Shown here piece by piece: positions 49,180 to 57,243 of a DNA stretch of 64,000 nt. Every line of letters starts with the position of its first letter. The stretch's first letter is position 1. The translations under genes and the position numbers were made by a program. The notes beneath the pieces were generated by a model. The model did not search any database, had not been told where the DNA came from, and saw nothing but the letters and a program-made list of their open reading frames with translations. Source of the stretch: Lautropia mirabilis (GTDB taxonomy: Bacteria; Pseudomonadota; Gammaproteobacteria; Burkholderiales; Burkholderiaceae_E); assembly GCF_900637555.1 (NCBI RefSeq), contig NZ_LR134378.1:1622001-1686000 (forward strand). The letters run 5' to 3'.

Positions 49180-49542
49180 TCACACTCGGGACACGCAGGG
49201 TTCGGGGGAGGCGGGACGCACCATCGGGCGGGTAGCCAGCCAGGGCAGCATGCGACGGTAGGCCGGGGTGCCCAGCTGGCGGATCTGTTCATCCACGCGC
49301 AGGATTTCGCGGATCATTCTCGCCCGCTTCCCCTCCAGCAGGGCACAGGCGTCCGGATACACGGACCGCAGTTCCTGCCAGGCGATTTCCAGGTCCCGGG
49401 CCATCCGGGGCAACGAGCCGCGAAGCCGCCGGACCTCGTCCCAGTCGCCATCCCGTGCTGCACCCAGCATGGCCTCGGCGAGCTGCAGGGCCTGCCCGTA
49501 CTGGGGGGGCAGCACAATGTCGGATGCGATGTCGGTCGTCAT
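49180..49542 (-). CDS. fliT: FliT-like flagellar chaperone
   Basis: 120-aa helical protein between fliS and ycgR, the position of fliT. It carries a long N-terminal helix (YGQALQLAEAMLGAARDGDWDEVRRL) typical of FliT-family four-helix chaperones for FliD. Sequence similarity among FliT proteins is low, so identification rests partly on position. Confidence 0.8.
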   Translation of the reverse strand: MTTDIASDIVLPPQYGQALQLAEAMLGAARDGDWDEVRRLRGSLPRMARDLEIAWQELRSVYPDACALLEGKRARMIREILRVDEQIRQLGTPAYRRMLPWLATRPMVRPASPEPCVSRV

Positions 49543-49554
49543 GTCGTCACCCGC

Positions 49555-49971
49555 TCAGGCGTAAAGCGGCGATTTCACCACCTGCGGGCGGATCGCCTGC
49601 CAGGCATCACGCAGATCCTTCAGTAGGCGCTCCACTTCCTCATACTTCTCCAGCTCGTTGTGCAGGTTGGCCTGCAGCAGCGTCTGCGTCATGTAGTCGT
49701 ACAGCATGCCCAGATTGGTGGAAATGCTGCCCACCGAAGGGTCCAGCGAGGCTTTCAGGCCTTCGTCGATGATTCGGATGGCCTTCGAGGTGGATTCCCC
49801 CTTGGCTGCGAAATTGCCCTGCTTCAAGGCCATGCCGGCCTTCATCACGGCGGTCACGGCGCCATCGAACAGCATCTCCACCAGACGGTGCGGGTCAGTG
49901 TGGTGTACGGCGCTCTCGATTTCCACGGCGTGGTAGGCGGCGGCAGACGGTCGGTGCATGCGAGCAAACAT
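49555..49971 (-). CDS. fliS: Flagellin export chaperone FliS
   Basis: 138-aa chaperone that holds flagellin before export. The motifs YHAVEIESAVHHTDPHRLVEMLFDGAV and NLGMLYDYMTQTLLQANLHNELEKYEEVERLL are conserved. It is the first gene of an operon with fliT and ycgR, transcribed from the sigma-28 promoter at 50097-50123. Confidence 0.95.
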   Translation of the reverse strand: MFARMHRPSAAAYHAVEIESAVHHTDPHRLVEMLFDGAVTAVMKAGMALKQGNFAAKGESTSKAIRIIDEGLKASLDPSVGSISTNLGMLYDYMTQTLLQANLHNELEKYEEVERLLKDLRDAWQAIRPQVVKSPLYA

Positions 49972-50096
49972 GGGCTTTCCTGGGAAGAGGGCAGAAGCCG
50001 GTCAAGGTTTCGACGAGGCGTCGCGTGACGAGAGGACATCATGCTGCCATCCGTCGGCGATAGCCGGTCGTCAGGTCCGGCGGTGTCTACCCCTTC

Positions 50097-50123
50097 TTAT
50101 CGACGCATGGACGCCGGACTTTA
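50097..50123 (-). promoter_or_regulatory. Sigma-28 (FliA) promoter of fliS-fliT-ycgR
   Basis: On the minus strand: TAAA, 15 bases, GTCGATAA. This is the full -35, exact spacing and 7 of 8 bases of the FliA -10 consensus GCCGATAA. It lies about 126 bases before fliS. Confidence 0.85.
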
Positions 50124-50280
50124 GATGCCAGCCGAAGTGGATGGCTTTGGTGCCGCTATTCCTGCCCGCCACCTGAAAGAGCTGCAAACACGAATGCCCC
50201 TGGCAAGGGCGTCGTCATCAAAACCTTCCCGTCCGGGCATGGTGCCGGTGATGACGCCCTGGAACAGGGGCATTTCCGTG

Positions 50281-50304
50281 ACGCGGCCGATGCGTCGGCC
50301 GCGT
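50281..50304 (-). terminator. Hairpin after fliD
   Basis: Perfect 10-bp stem ACGCGGCCGA/TCGGCCGCGT with a TGCG loop, 14 bases after the fliD stop. No T tract follows. The fliD-fliS gap of 346 bases holds otherwise only the fliS promoter. Confidence 0.55.
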
Positions 50305-50317
50305 GTGATGCGCATGA

Positions 50318-51826
50318 TCAGCGCAGCAGCGATGCGATCGACGAGAACGAGTTCGTGATGTTGCTGATGTTCTTGTCCAGCGCTGCGTACTGCTTCAGCA
50401 GGCGCTCTTCGGTGCGTTCCAGCTGTTCGTTGAGGCGGTCGGCGCGCGACGTGCTGGCGTCCAGGCTTCGACGCAGGGCCTTGGTGGTGCCGCTCAGGCT
50501 GCCATCGTCATCCAGGATCTCCTTCAGACGGGCGCTGAGCATCCCGGCCACGCCGGATCCGCTGCCGGCAGAGCCCGAGAGCAGGGCGGCCGTGGCAGCG
50601 CTCATGGTGCCCGTGCCTGCGCCCGGCGAAGCCGCTGCACCTGCAGCACCCGTGGCACCTGCACCGCCTGCGGAAGCTGCACCCGAAGCCTTCTGCGCGC
50701 CGGCAAACACGGTGCGCATCTTCTCGGGGTTGTTCAGCAGGTCCTTCAGCTTGGCGTCCTTGATGCTGAGAGCGCCGTTGCGATCCAGCTCGAAGCCGGC
50801 GCTGGCCAGGCCGCTGCCGTCATCCTGGGCACGAACCAGGCTGCGAACCTGCTGCTGGATCCGGACCAGCGTGCCATTGCCCTGCAGGGTACCGGCCTTC
50901 TTGGTGGCAGGGTCATACTTCGTCTGCTCGGCAATCAGGCTGTTGACCTTGTTGTAGGCCTTCACGAAGTTCTCGACATCTTCCTTCAGGCTTTCCTTGT
51001 TGGTCTCCACCGTGATGTTCACCGGCGCGTTGTCGGCCTTCTTCAGGTTGAAGGTCACCCCCTCGATCATGTCGGTGACCTTGTTGGATGCCGAGCTCAC
51101 GTCCAGACCATTGAGCTGCATCTTCGCATCGTGCGCCACCTGGGTGCGCTGGCTGCCGTTGGCACCGGCCTGGGCGGTGGCCGAGACGTTCAGGGCATCC
51201 AGCCCGTTGCCCGCGGCCGAGATCTCGAAGGCGTTCTTTGCACCGCTCTGCGAGCCGGTCAGCATCAGACGCACGCCGTTGCCGTCGTTGATCAGGTTGG
51301 CGCTCACGCCGCTGTTGCTGCGGTTGATGATGTCGCGGATGTCCTTGACGGTCGCGTTCTCGGGAATCGTGATCTCCAGTGCCTTGCGCTCGCCGTCAGC
51401 CGTGAAGCTCGTGCCGTCCTCGTTCACGGTGCCCATCTGGATGCGCAGCGTGCCACCGCCCACCACAGCATCGGCGTTGGCAAAGCTGCGGGTTGTCACC
51501 GTCTGGCTCTGCGCCAGCTGCTTCACCACCAGCGAATGGTTGCCCGTGGCGCCACCCTTGCTGTTGCCGCCCGTTGCCTGAACCTGGTCCTCGTTGCTGC
51601 TGCTGGCCGTGGTGGCGTTCCAAGTGTCCTGCTTGATCAGCTTTTCTGCGGCCGTCTGCAGCTCGGAAAGCGCAGACTTCACCGTGCCCCAGGCCGAGAG
51701 CTTGGTGTTGATGCCGGCCTGTTCCTTCTGCAGCTTGGCCAGCGGCGCACGCTCGACGTTCATCAGCTGCGAAACGATGCTGTTGACATCGAGGGAGCCG
51801 CCCATTGCCGTGATCTTTCCAGCCAT
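50318..51826 (-). CDS. fliD: Flagellar filament cap protein FliD
   Basis: 502-aa capping protein. The N-terminus GSLDVNSIVSQLMNVERAPL and the C-terminus (helical, DKNISNITNSFSSIASLLR) match the family. An Ala/Gly-rich insertion lies at about residues 380-425. GGAGG lies 5 bases before ATG 51826. A partial sigma-28 promoter lies upstream. Confidence 0.95.
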   Translation of the reverse strand: MAGKITAMGGSLDVNSIVSQLMNVERAPLAKLQKEQAGINTKLSAWGTVKSALSELQTAAEKLIKQDTWNATTASSSNEDQVQATGGNSKGGATGNHSLVVKQLAQSQTVTTRSFANADAVVGGGTLRIQMGTVNEDGTSFTADGERKALEITIPENATVKDIRDIINRSNSGVSANLINDGNGVRLMLTGSQSGAKNAFEISAAGNGLDALNVSATAQAGANGSQRTQVAHDAKMQLNGLDVSSASNKVTDMIEGVTFNLKKADNAPVNITVETNKESLKEDVENFVKAYNKVNSLIAEQTKYDPATKKAGTLQGNGTLVRIQQQVRSLVRAQDDGSGLASAGFELDRNGALSIKDAKLKDLLNNPEKMRTVFAGAQKASGAASAGGAGATGAAGAAASPGAGTGTMSAATAALLSGSAGSGSGVAGMLSARLKEILDDDGSLSGTTKALRRSLDASTSRADRLNEQLERTEERLLKQYAALDKNISNITNSFSSIASLLR

Positions 51827-51867
51827 AGGGACCTCCAGTAGGTCATTGACGGTTTTCGATGCTCATC

Positions 51868-51894
51868 ATATCGGCGCCGGAACAGCCTTCATAA
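51868..51894 (-). promoter_or_regulatory. Weak sigma-28 promoter of fliD
   Basis: GCCGATAT (7 of 8 to consensus) on the minus strand at 51868-51875, with TTAT instead of TAAA at 15-base spacing (51891-51894). It lies 42 bases before the fliD start. Confidence 0.5.
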
Positions 51895-51982
51895 GCCCCA
51901 TGCCGACCGGCGGGGCAGGGGCCATGCCCGTCGGTCGGAGCGGCTTTTGGAAAAGCTGGGTAAAACCCGGGCTAAAACGCCG

Positions 51983-52018
51983 CCGGCCGGAAAGCCCGAT
52001 GAGGGGCTTCCCGGCCGG
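51983..52018 (-). terminator. Terminator after flagellin gene 1
   Basis: 15-base arms (CCGGCCGG...AGCCC and complement) with one mismatch and a 6-base loop, followed on the minus strand by CGGCGTTTTAGC. Confidence 0.7.
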
Positions 52019-52058
52019 GGAAGGGAAGGCGGCCGAAGCCGCCTGAGGGTCTTGTCGA

Positions 52059-52904
52059 TCAGCGCAGCAGCGACAGCACGTTGTTGGGCAGGGAGTTGGC
52101 CTGCGACAGCATCGAAGTGCCGGCCTGCTGCAGGACCTGCGCACGGGTCAGGGCAGCGGTTTCGGAGGCGAAGTCGGCGTCCATGATCCGGCTGCGGGCA
52201 GCGGTCTGGTTCTCGGCGCTGACCTGCAGGGTCTGGATGACGGCCTCGAAGCGGTTCTGGATTGCGCCGAACTCGGCACGCTTGGCGTTGACCGTAGCCA
52301 GCATCGTGTCCAGCTTGCCCAGAGCGGCGCTGGCGCCGGCTGCGGTACCGATACTGGCCGCGTTGGCGTTGGCGGCACCGATCACTTCGACGATGCTGTT
52401 CTCGCCCGTCAGGTTTTCGGTGTTGATCGTGATCTGGTCGGTGGTGGCAGCGTTGGCACCCACCTGGAAGGTCAGGGCGGCAGCGGTGGCGAACAGCTTG
52501 GTGCCGTTGAAGGCGGCGCCCGCCAGGTTACGCTTGATTTCCTGAGCCAGGGCCTGGTACTCGGCATCCAGGTTCTTGCGGTCGGAGTCGCTGTTGGTGG
52601 CGTTGGCCGACTGCACGGCCAGTTCACGCATGCGCTGGCCCATGTCGTTGATCTTGGACAGCGAGCCTTCGGCGGTCTGCGACAGGGAGATGGCGTCGTT
52701 GGCGTTGCGGATGGCGACGTTCATGCCGCGCACCTGGGTGTTCATCCGCTCGGCGATGGCCAGGCCAGCCGCGTCATCCTTGGCGCTGTTGACACGCAGG
52801 CCGGTGGACAGACGCTGGACCGAGGTGGCCAGGGCGCTTTGGGTGGCGCTCAGGTTGCGCTGAGCGTTGAGCGACATGATGTTGGTGTTGATGATCTGTG
52901 CCAT
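52059..52904 (-). CDS. fliC: Flagellin, copy 1
   Basis: 281-aa short flagellin made of conserved D0/D1 ends only, with no D2/D3 domain. The N-terminal MAQIINTNIMSLNAQRNLS and C-terminal ARSRIMDADFASETAALTRAQVLQQAGTSMLSQ are typical. The variable part is residues about 165-210 (TGENSIVEVIGAANANA). Its own sigma-28 promoter lies at 52993-53019. Confidence 0.97.
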   Translation of the reverse strand: MAQIINTNIMSLNAQRNLSATQSALATSVQRLSTGLRVNSAKDDAAGLAIAERMNTQVRGMNVAIRNANDAISLSQTAEGSLSKINDMGQRMRELAVQSANATNSDSDRKNLDAEYQALAQEIKRNLAGAAFNGTKLFATAAALTFQVGANAATTDQITINTENLTGENSIVEVIGAANANAASIGTAAGASAALGKLDTMLATVNAKRAEFGAIQNRFEAVIQTLQVSAENQTAARSRIMDADFASETAALTRAQVLQQAGTSMLSQANSLPNNVLSLLR

Positions 52905-52968
52905 GGTTCTGCTCCCTTGTTTGCAGAAGGTTGGTTGTCCTTTTCCCGCTCTGTTCAGGTTCGGACGG

Positions 52969-52983
52969 CGGGAAACGTTCCCG
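52969..52983 (-). promoter_or_regulatory. 5' leader hairpin of flagellin 1 mRNA
   Basis: CGGGAAACGTTCCCG: a GGGAA/TTCCC stem with the flanking C/G pair, lying within a few bases of the expected transcript start. Repeated before copies 2 and 3. Confidence 0.6.
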
Positions 52984-52992
52984 TTGCCATGA

Positions 52993-53019
52993 ATATCGAC
53001 CTGTGTACGGGGTGCTTTA
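52993..53019 (-). promoter_or_regulatory. Sigma-28 promoter of flagellin 1
   Basis: On the minus strand TAAA, 15 bases, GTCGATAT. It is about 90 bases before the start codon. Confidence 0.87.
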
Positions 53020-53202
53020 AGAAGGGAGACAGCCGGTCATGCTTTCAGGGCCGCCTCCGATCGGGCCTGGCCTCTGGGGTGTTTGTATGGCTCGGGACGG
53101 ACTGGATGCCAGGTTGGGGGCAACATGCCGTCATGACTGATGCTGGACATTGGCGTGTGATGGATGCCGGTGCAGCGTCATGATGAAACCGACCGTGAAA
53201 CT

Positions 53203-53240
53203 GAAAACGGCCGGGAAACCCGATGAAGGGCTTCCCGGCC
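53203..53240 (-). terminator. Terminator after flagellin gene 2
   Basis: GGCCGGGAAACCC/GGGCTTCCCGGCC stem with one G-T-type mismatch and a 6-base loop, followed on the minus strand by GTTTTCAG. Confidence 0.75.
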
Positions 53241-53282
53241 GGGGAAGGGCAGGCGGCCGGAGCCGCCTGGGTGCCTTGTCGA

Positions 53283-54125
53283 TCAGCGCAGCAGCGACAG
53301 CACGTTGTTGGGCAGGGAGTTGGCCTGCGACAGCATCGAGGTGCCGGCCTGCTGCAGGACCTGCGCACGGGTCAGGGCAGCGGTTTCGGAGGCGAAGTCG
53401 GCGTCCATGATCCGGCTGCGGGCAGCGGTCTGGTTCTCGGCGCTGACCTGCAGGGTCTGGATGACGGCCTCGAAGCGGTTCTGCGTGGCACCGAACTCGG
53501 CACGCTTGGCGTTGACCAGTGCCAGCATGTCGTCCAGCTTGCCCAGGGCTGCGCTGGCCGCGGTGACGGTGGCGATACCGTCCGGCTTCGCGTTGTTGCC
53601 GATGACGGCGGTGAACTTGGCATCACCTGCCAGGTTTTCGGTGTTGATCGTGATCTGGTCGGTGGTGGCAGCGTTGGCACCCACCTGGAAGGTCAGGGCG
53701 GCAGCGGTGGCGAACAGCTTGGTGCCGTTGAAGGCGGCGCCCGCCAGGTTGCGCTTGATCTCTTCGGCCAGGGCCTGGTACTCGGCATCCAGGTTCTGGC
53801 GGTCGGAATCGCTGTTGGTGGCGTTGGCCGACTGCACGGCCAGTTCACGCATGCGCTGGCCCATGTCGTTGATCTTGGACAGCGAGCCTTCGGCGGTCTG
53901 CGACAGGGAGATGGCGTCGTTGGCGTTGCGGATGGCGACGTTCATGCCGCGCACCTGGGTGTTCATCCGCTCGGCGATGGCCAGGCCAGCCGCGTCATCC
54001 TTGGCGCTGTTGACACGCAGGCCGGTGGACAGACGCTGGACCGAGGTGGCCAGGGCGCTTTGGGTGGCGCTCAGGTTGCGCTGAGCATTGAGCGACATGA
54101 TGTTGGTGTTGATGATCTGTGCCAT
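53283..54125 (-). CDS. fliC: Flagellin, copy 2
   Basis: 280-aa paralogue of copies 1 and 3, near-identical over the first about 155 and last about 70 residues. The central segment differs (AGDAKFTAVIGNNAKPDGIATVT). The unit from this start to the copy 1 start is 1221 bases, and the spacer is exactly as long as the one after copy 3 (378 bases), evidence of tandem duplication of gene plus regulatory region. Confidence 0.97.
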   Translation of the reverse strand: MAQIINTNIMSLNAQRNLSATQSALATSVQRLSTGLRVNSAKDDAAGLAIAERMNTQVRGMNVAIRNANDAISLSQTAEGSLSKINDMGQRMRELAVQSANATNSDSDRQNLDAEYQALAEEIKRNLAGAAFNGTKLFATAAALTFQVGANAATTDQITINTENLAGDAKFTAVIGNNAKPDGIATVTAASAALGKLDDMLALVNAKRAEFGATQNRFEAVIQTLQVSAENQTAARSRIMDADFASETAALTRAQVLQQAGTSMLSQANSLPNNVLSLLR

Positions 54126-54191
54126 GGTGCTGCTCCCTTGTGTATGCAGTGGGTTGGTTGTCCTGTTCCCGCTCTGTTTCGGCTCGGACGG

Positions 54192-54206
54192 CGGGAAACG
54201 TTCCCG
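54192..54206 (-). promoter_or_regulatory. 5' leader hairpin of flagellin 2 mRNA
   Basis: Identical 15-base dyad to that before copy 1, in the same position relative to the promoter. Confidence 0.6.
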
Positions 54207-54215
54207 TTGCCATGA

Positions 54216-54242
54216 ATATCGACCGTCGCTGGCAGCGCTTTA
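54216..54242 (-). promoter_or_regulatory. Sigma-28 promoter of flagellin 2
   Basis: TAAA, 15 bases, GTCGATAT on the minus strand. The spacer sequence differs from that of copy 1 while both boxes are identical, so the boxes are under selection. Confidence 0.87.
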
Positions 54243-54429
54243 AGAGGAGAGGCAGCCGGTCATGCTTTCAGGACCGCCTCTGATCGGGCATGGCCTGTGG
54301 TGGGAGGGACTCAAGGGCGGACTGGATGCCAGGCGGGGGCCAGCCATACCGGTTTGATCACGCTGGGGCATCGGTGCGTGATGGATGCCGATGCAGCGTC
54401 ATGATGAAACCGACCGTGAAACTGAAACC

Positions 54430-54461
54430 GGCCGGGAAACCCGATGAAGGGCTTCCCGGCC
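54430..54461 (-). terminator. Terminator after flagellin gene 3
   Basis: Same 13-base arms and 6-base loop as after copy 2, followed on the minus strand by GGTTTCAG. Confidence 0.7.
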
Positions 54462-54503
54462 GGGGAAGGGCAGGCGGCCGGAGCCGCCTGGGTGCCTTGT
54501 CGA

Positions 54504-55343
54504 TCAGCGCAGCAGCGACAGCACGTTGTTGGGCAGGGAGTTGGCCTGCGACAGCATCGCGGTACCGGCCTGCTGCAGAACCTGCGAGCGGGTCAGGCTG
54601 GCGGTCTCGGAGGCGAAGTCGGCGTCCATGATCCGGCTGCGGGCAGCAGTCTGGTTCTCGGCGCTGACCTGCAGGGTCTGGATGACGGCCTCGAAGCGGT
54701 TCTGCGTGGCACCGAACTCGGCGCGCTTGGAGTTGACCAGCGACAGCATCTCGTCCAGTTTGCCCAGGGCCGCGCTGGCCGTGGTTGCGGTGGCGATGCC
54801 TTCGGGTTTGGCATTGTTGCCGATCACGGCGGTAATCTTGTTTTCGCCAACCAGGTTCTCGGTATTGATCGTGATCTGGTCGGTGCTGGCAGCGTTGGCA
54901 CCCACCTGGAAGGTCAGGGCAGCGGCCGCAGCAAACAGCTTGGTGCCGTTGAAGGCGGCGCCGGCCAGGTTGCGCTTGATCTCTTCGGCCAGCGCCTGGT
55001 ACTCGGCGTCCAGGTTCTTGCGGTCGGAGTCGCTGTTGGTGGCGTTGGCCGACTGCACAGCCAGCTCACGCATGCGCTGACCCATGTCGTTGATCTTGGA
55101 CAGGGCGCCTTCGGCGGTCTGGGACAGGGAGATGGCGTCGTTGGCGTTGCGGATGGCGACGTTCATGCCGCGCACCTGGGTGTTCATGCGCTCGGCGATG
55201 GCCAGGCCGGCGGCGTCATCCTTGGCGCTGTTGACGCGCAGGCCAGTGGACAGGCGCTGGACCGAGGTGGCCAAGGCGCTTTGCGTGGCGCTCAGGTTGC
55301 GCTGAGCGTTGAGCGACATGATGTTGGTGTTGATGACTGCCAT
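54504..55343 (-). CDS. fliC: Flagellin, copy 3
   Basis: 279-aa flagellin, the most upstream of the three. The N-terminus is MAVINTN instead of MAQIINTN, a codon shorter. The middle segment VGENKITAVIGNNAKPEGIATATT is closer to copy 2 than to copy 1. It lacks a surface D2/D3 domain like the others. It is transcribed away from flhDC, with 636 bases between the start codons. Confidence 0.97.
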   Translation of the reverse strand: MAVINTNIMSLNAQRNLSATQSALATSVQRLSTGLRVNSAKDDAAGLAIAERMNTQVRGMNVAIRNANDAISLSQTAEGALSKINDMGQRMRELAVQSANATNSDSDRKNLDAEYQALAEEIKRNLAGAAFNGTKLFAAAAALTFQVGANAASTDQITINTENLVGENKITAVIGNNAKPEGIATATTASAALGKLDEMLSLVNSKRAEFGATQNRFEAVIQTLQVSAENQTAARSRIMDADFASETASLTRSQVLQQAGTAMLSQANSLPNNVLSLLR

Positions 55344-55403
55344 GATTCAGACTCCATGAGGTGAGGAGAGGGTTTGTCCTTTTCCCGCATTCGGTTTGGA
55401 CGG

Positions 55404-55418
55404 CGGGAAGCGTTCCCG
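55404..55418 (-). promoter_or_regulatory. 5' leader hairpin of flagellin 3 mRNA
   Basis: CGGGAAGCGTTCCCG: the stem of the other two copies is kept and only a loop base changes. Confidence 0.6.
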
Positions 55419-55427
55419 TTGCCATGA

Positions 55428-55454
55428 ATATCGACCCCGAAAAGTGTTGCTTTA
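55428..55454 (-). promoter_or_regulatory. Sigma-28 promoter of flagellin 3
   Basis: TAAA, 15 bases, GTCGATAT on the minus strand, identical boxes to the other copies with a different spacer. Confidence 0.87.
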
Positions 55455-55979
55455 AGACCAAAACAGGCCGTTCGAACCCCGAAGGAAACCGTCGATCCGC
55501 AGCCGGGAGAGCCGTGTGCGTTTTTGCACGCCGGTCCGTGTGCTCGCGTGTGTCGCTTTGGGTGTTGTGTCCGGCATGAAGTCCCGCTTTTCGGTGCTTC
55601 GGGTGGGGTGAGGGCTGGTCAGAATGACCGTGTCTCCTTCTTTCTGTGGCTGTCGGCAGGCTGCAACGCCCTGTTGCTTGCCGGACACTCTTGCTCCGTG
55701 GGTGGCCGGGCAGCCATTCATGCGACGACTCGTGCCGATCGTCCTGGGCTGTGGCAGGCTTGCATCGGGCAGCCGGGGCCAACGGACAGCCGCGCCCGAT
55801 GAGTGCGCTTGGTGGCGTTTTTGTCTGTCCGGATGTGGCCCGAACGGGTCGGGAGCCGCTCGTTCCGCTGGTCGGCCTGCGGTGGGCGATGGCCCGGGCC
55901 CGGGTTCATAGTCTGCTCCATGCCGGGTGCGCAGCCACCCAGCCACTTCTGAAACGCCGACATTCAGGAAAGAGCAGGT
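55455..55979. other. Long non-coding region upstream of flhDC
   Basis: No gene with coding character in about 525 bases. This is the expected location of the flhDC control region. It contains a GTGC/GCAC hairpin around a T5 (about 55511-55524) and the 12-base palindrome CCCGGGCCCGGG (55893-55904) 76 bases before flhD. No standard sigma-70 hexamer pair stands out. Confidence 0.45.
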
Positions 55980-56327
55980 ATGAACGAAGATCGAATCCTT
56001 GCAGAGATCAGAGAGACGAACCTTTCCTATCTGATCCTTGCACAATCGCTGATCCGGACGGATCGGGTTCAGGCGCTTTACCGTCTGGGGTTGTCCGAAG
56101 AGGTGGCCGATCTGCTTGACCAGTTGTCGCCGGCGCAGATGATGCGCATTGCCCAGGGCAACATGCTGCTGTGCCGCTTCCGCTTCGATGACGCCATGCT
56201 GTGGTCGCTGCTGGCTGACCACGGTGAAGGTGTGCAGGAAGAGGGGGGCGAGCGCAGTGCGTCGCGCCTGCATGCTGCCATCCTGCGTTCGGGTCGATTC
56301 GAGGAGACGCTCGATGAGCGCGCGTAG
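55980..56327 (+). CDS. flhD: Flagellar transcriptional activator FlhD
   Basis: 115-aa subunit of the FlhD4C2 master activator of class II flagellar genes. The core AEIRETNLSYLILAQSLIRTDRVQALYRLGLSEEVADLL and LSPAQMMRIAQGNMLLCRFR is strongly conserved. AAAGAGCAGG precedes ATG 55980. flhC starts inside its end (14-base overlap). Confidence 0.96.
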   Translation: MNEDRILAEIRETNLSYLILAQSLIRTDRVQALYRLGLSEEVADLLDQLSPAQMMRIAQGNMLLCRFRFDDAMLWSLLADHGEGVQEEGGERSASRLHAAILRSGRFEETLDERA

Positions 56328-56844
56328 CCTTCTGGAAGACAGTCGCCAGATCGTCAAGGCGATCCGGATGATCGAGCTGGGGGCACGGCTGCAGATGCTG
56401 CAGTCGGAAACGAACCTGCCTTATGAGCGGCTTCTGAAGCTGTACAAGGAAGTGGCGGGCAAGTCGCCTTCCAAGGGGCAGTTGCCGTTCTCGACCGACT
56501 GGTTCATGACGTGGCAGCCCAACATCCACGCATCCCTGTTCTACAACATTCACACGTATCTGATGAAAAGCGCGCCCATCGATGACTCGGACGCGATCGT
56601 CAAGGCGTATGAGCTGTATACCGCTGAAGTGAAGAGCTATGGGGTGGAACCCATGCTCAGTCTCACCCGCGCCTGGCGACTGGTGCGCTTCATCGACAGC
56701 GGCCTGGTGACGGCCATGCAGTGTCGGCGCTGCAAGGGCCAGTTCATCAACCATCCTTATGAGCTGGAAGACCGCTTCGTATGCGGATTGTGTGAGCCGC
56801 CGGCCCGTGCGGGCAAGGCACGCAAGGCGGGTGCAATCCACTGA
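56314..56844 (+). CDS. flhC: Flagellar transcriptional activator FlhC
   Basis: 176-aa DNA-binding subunit. The zinc cysteines are Cys137, Cys140, Cys157 and Cys160, the same positions as in E. coli FlhC. GAGGAG precedes ATG 56314, inside flhD. A 14-bp perfect hairpin (56888-56919) follows. Confidence 0.97.
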   Translation: MSARSLLEDSRQIVKAIRMIELGARLQMLQSETNLPYERLLKLYKEVAGKSPSKGQLPFSTDWFMTWQPNIHASLFYNIHTYLMKSAPIDDSDAIVKAYELYTAEVKSYGVEPMLSLTRAWRLVRFIDSGLVTAMQCRRCKGQFINHPYELEDRFVCGLCEPPARAGKARKAGAIH

Positions 56845-56887
56845 CAGGTCGGACTGAACTCCGGCTGGCTGGCCACCTCCATTCCGT

Positions 56888-56919
56888 CTGCAGCGATCCG
56901 AGGGTTCGGATCGCTGCAG
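56888..56919 (+). terminator. Hairpin after flhC
   Basis: Perfect 14-bp stem CTGCAGCGATCCGA/TCGGATCGCTGCAG with a GGGT loop. No T tract follows, but the stem is strong and well placed to end flhDC mRNA. Confidence 0.65.
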
Positions 56920-57163
56920 GAAGGGCAAGGCGCGCCAGCCCGGAACATGCGAAGCATTTTTGGGCATTCGGACGGATCTTTCGGGATCCTGATGAATGCC
57001 TTTTTTCATGGGCGTTTCCTTGGCCTTGGGGAGTTTGACCATGGATCGAGCCTGAAAGTGTTTCCCTGGATATATCCACTGTCCCTGACAGGTGCCCGAC
57101 CTGACGCCCGTTCCCGCTGGGTGTCCGTCTGACCGTCATGGGTGCCGCAGGGCAGGGCGATGC

Positions 57164-57190
57164 TCAAGAATGCCGGGTATCGACCGATAA
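57164..57190 (+). promoter_or_regulatory. Sigma-28 promoter of motAB
   Basis: TCAA (one mismatch to TAAA), 15 bases, ACCGATAA (one mismatch to GCCGATAA), 53 bases before motA. It makes motA-motB a class III operon, as in enterobacteria. Confidence 0.75.
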
Positions 57191-57243
57191 GGAGGGGAGC
57201 CCCGGGCCCATGCCCGGTGTGAACCAGTCAAGGGATACACAAC

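Larger units (their letters stand above)
52059..55343 (-). repeat. Three tandem flagellin units
   Basis: Three units of about 1.22 kb, each holding promoter, leader hairpin, flagellin gene and terminator. Start-to-start distances are 1221 and 1218 bases and both spacers are 378 bases. Confidence 0.9.

Noticed and set aside
55452-56357. 301-codon minus-strand frame upstream of and across flhD
   Set aside because: No motif, no ribosome binding site, and overlaps flhD antisense. Composition is that of non-coding DNA.
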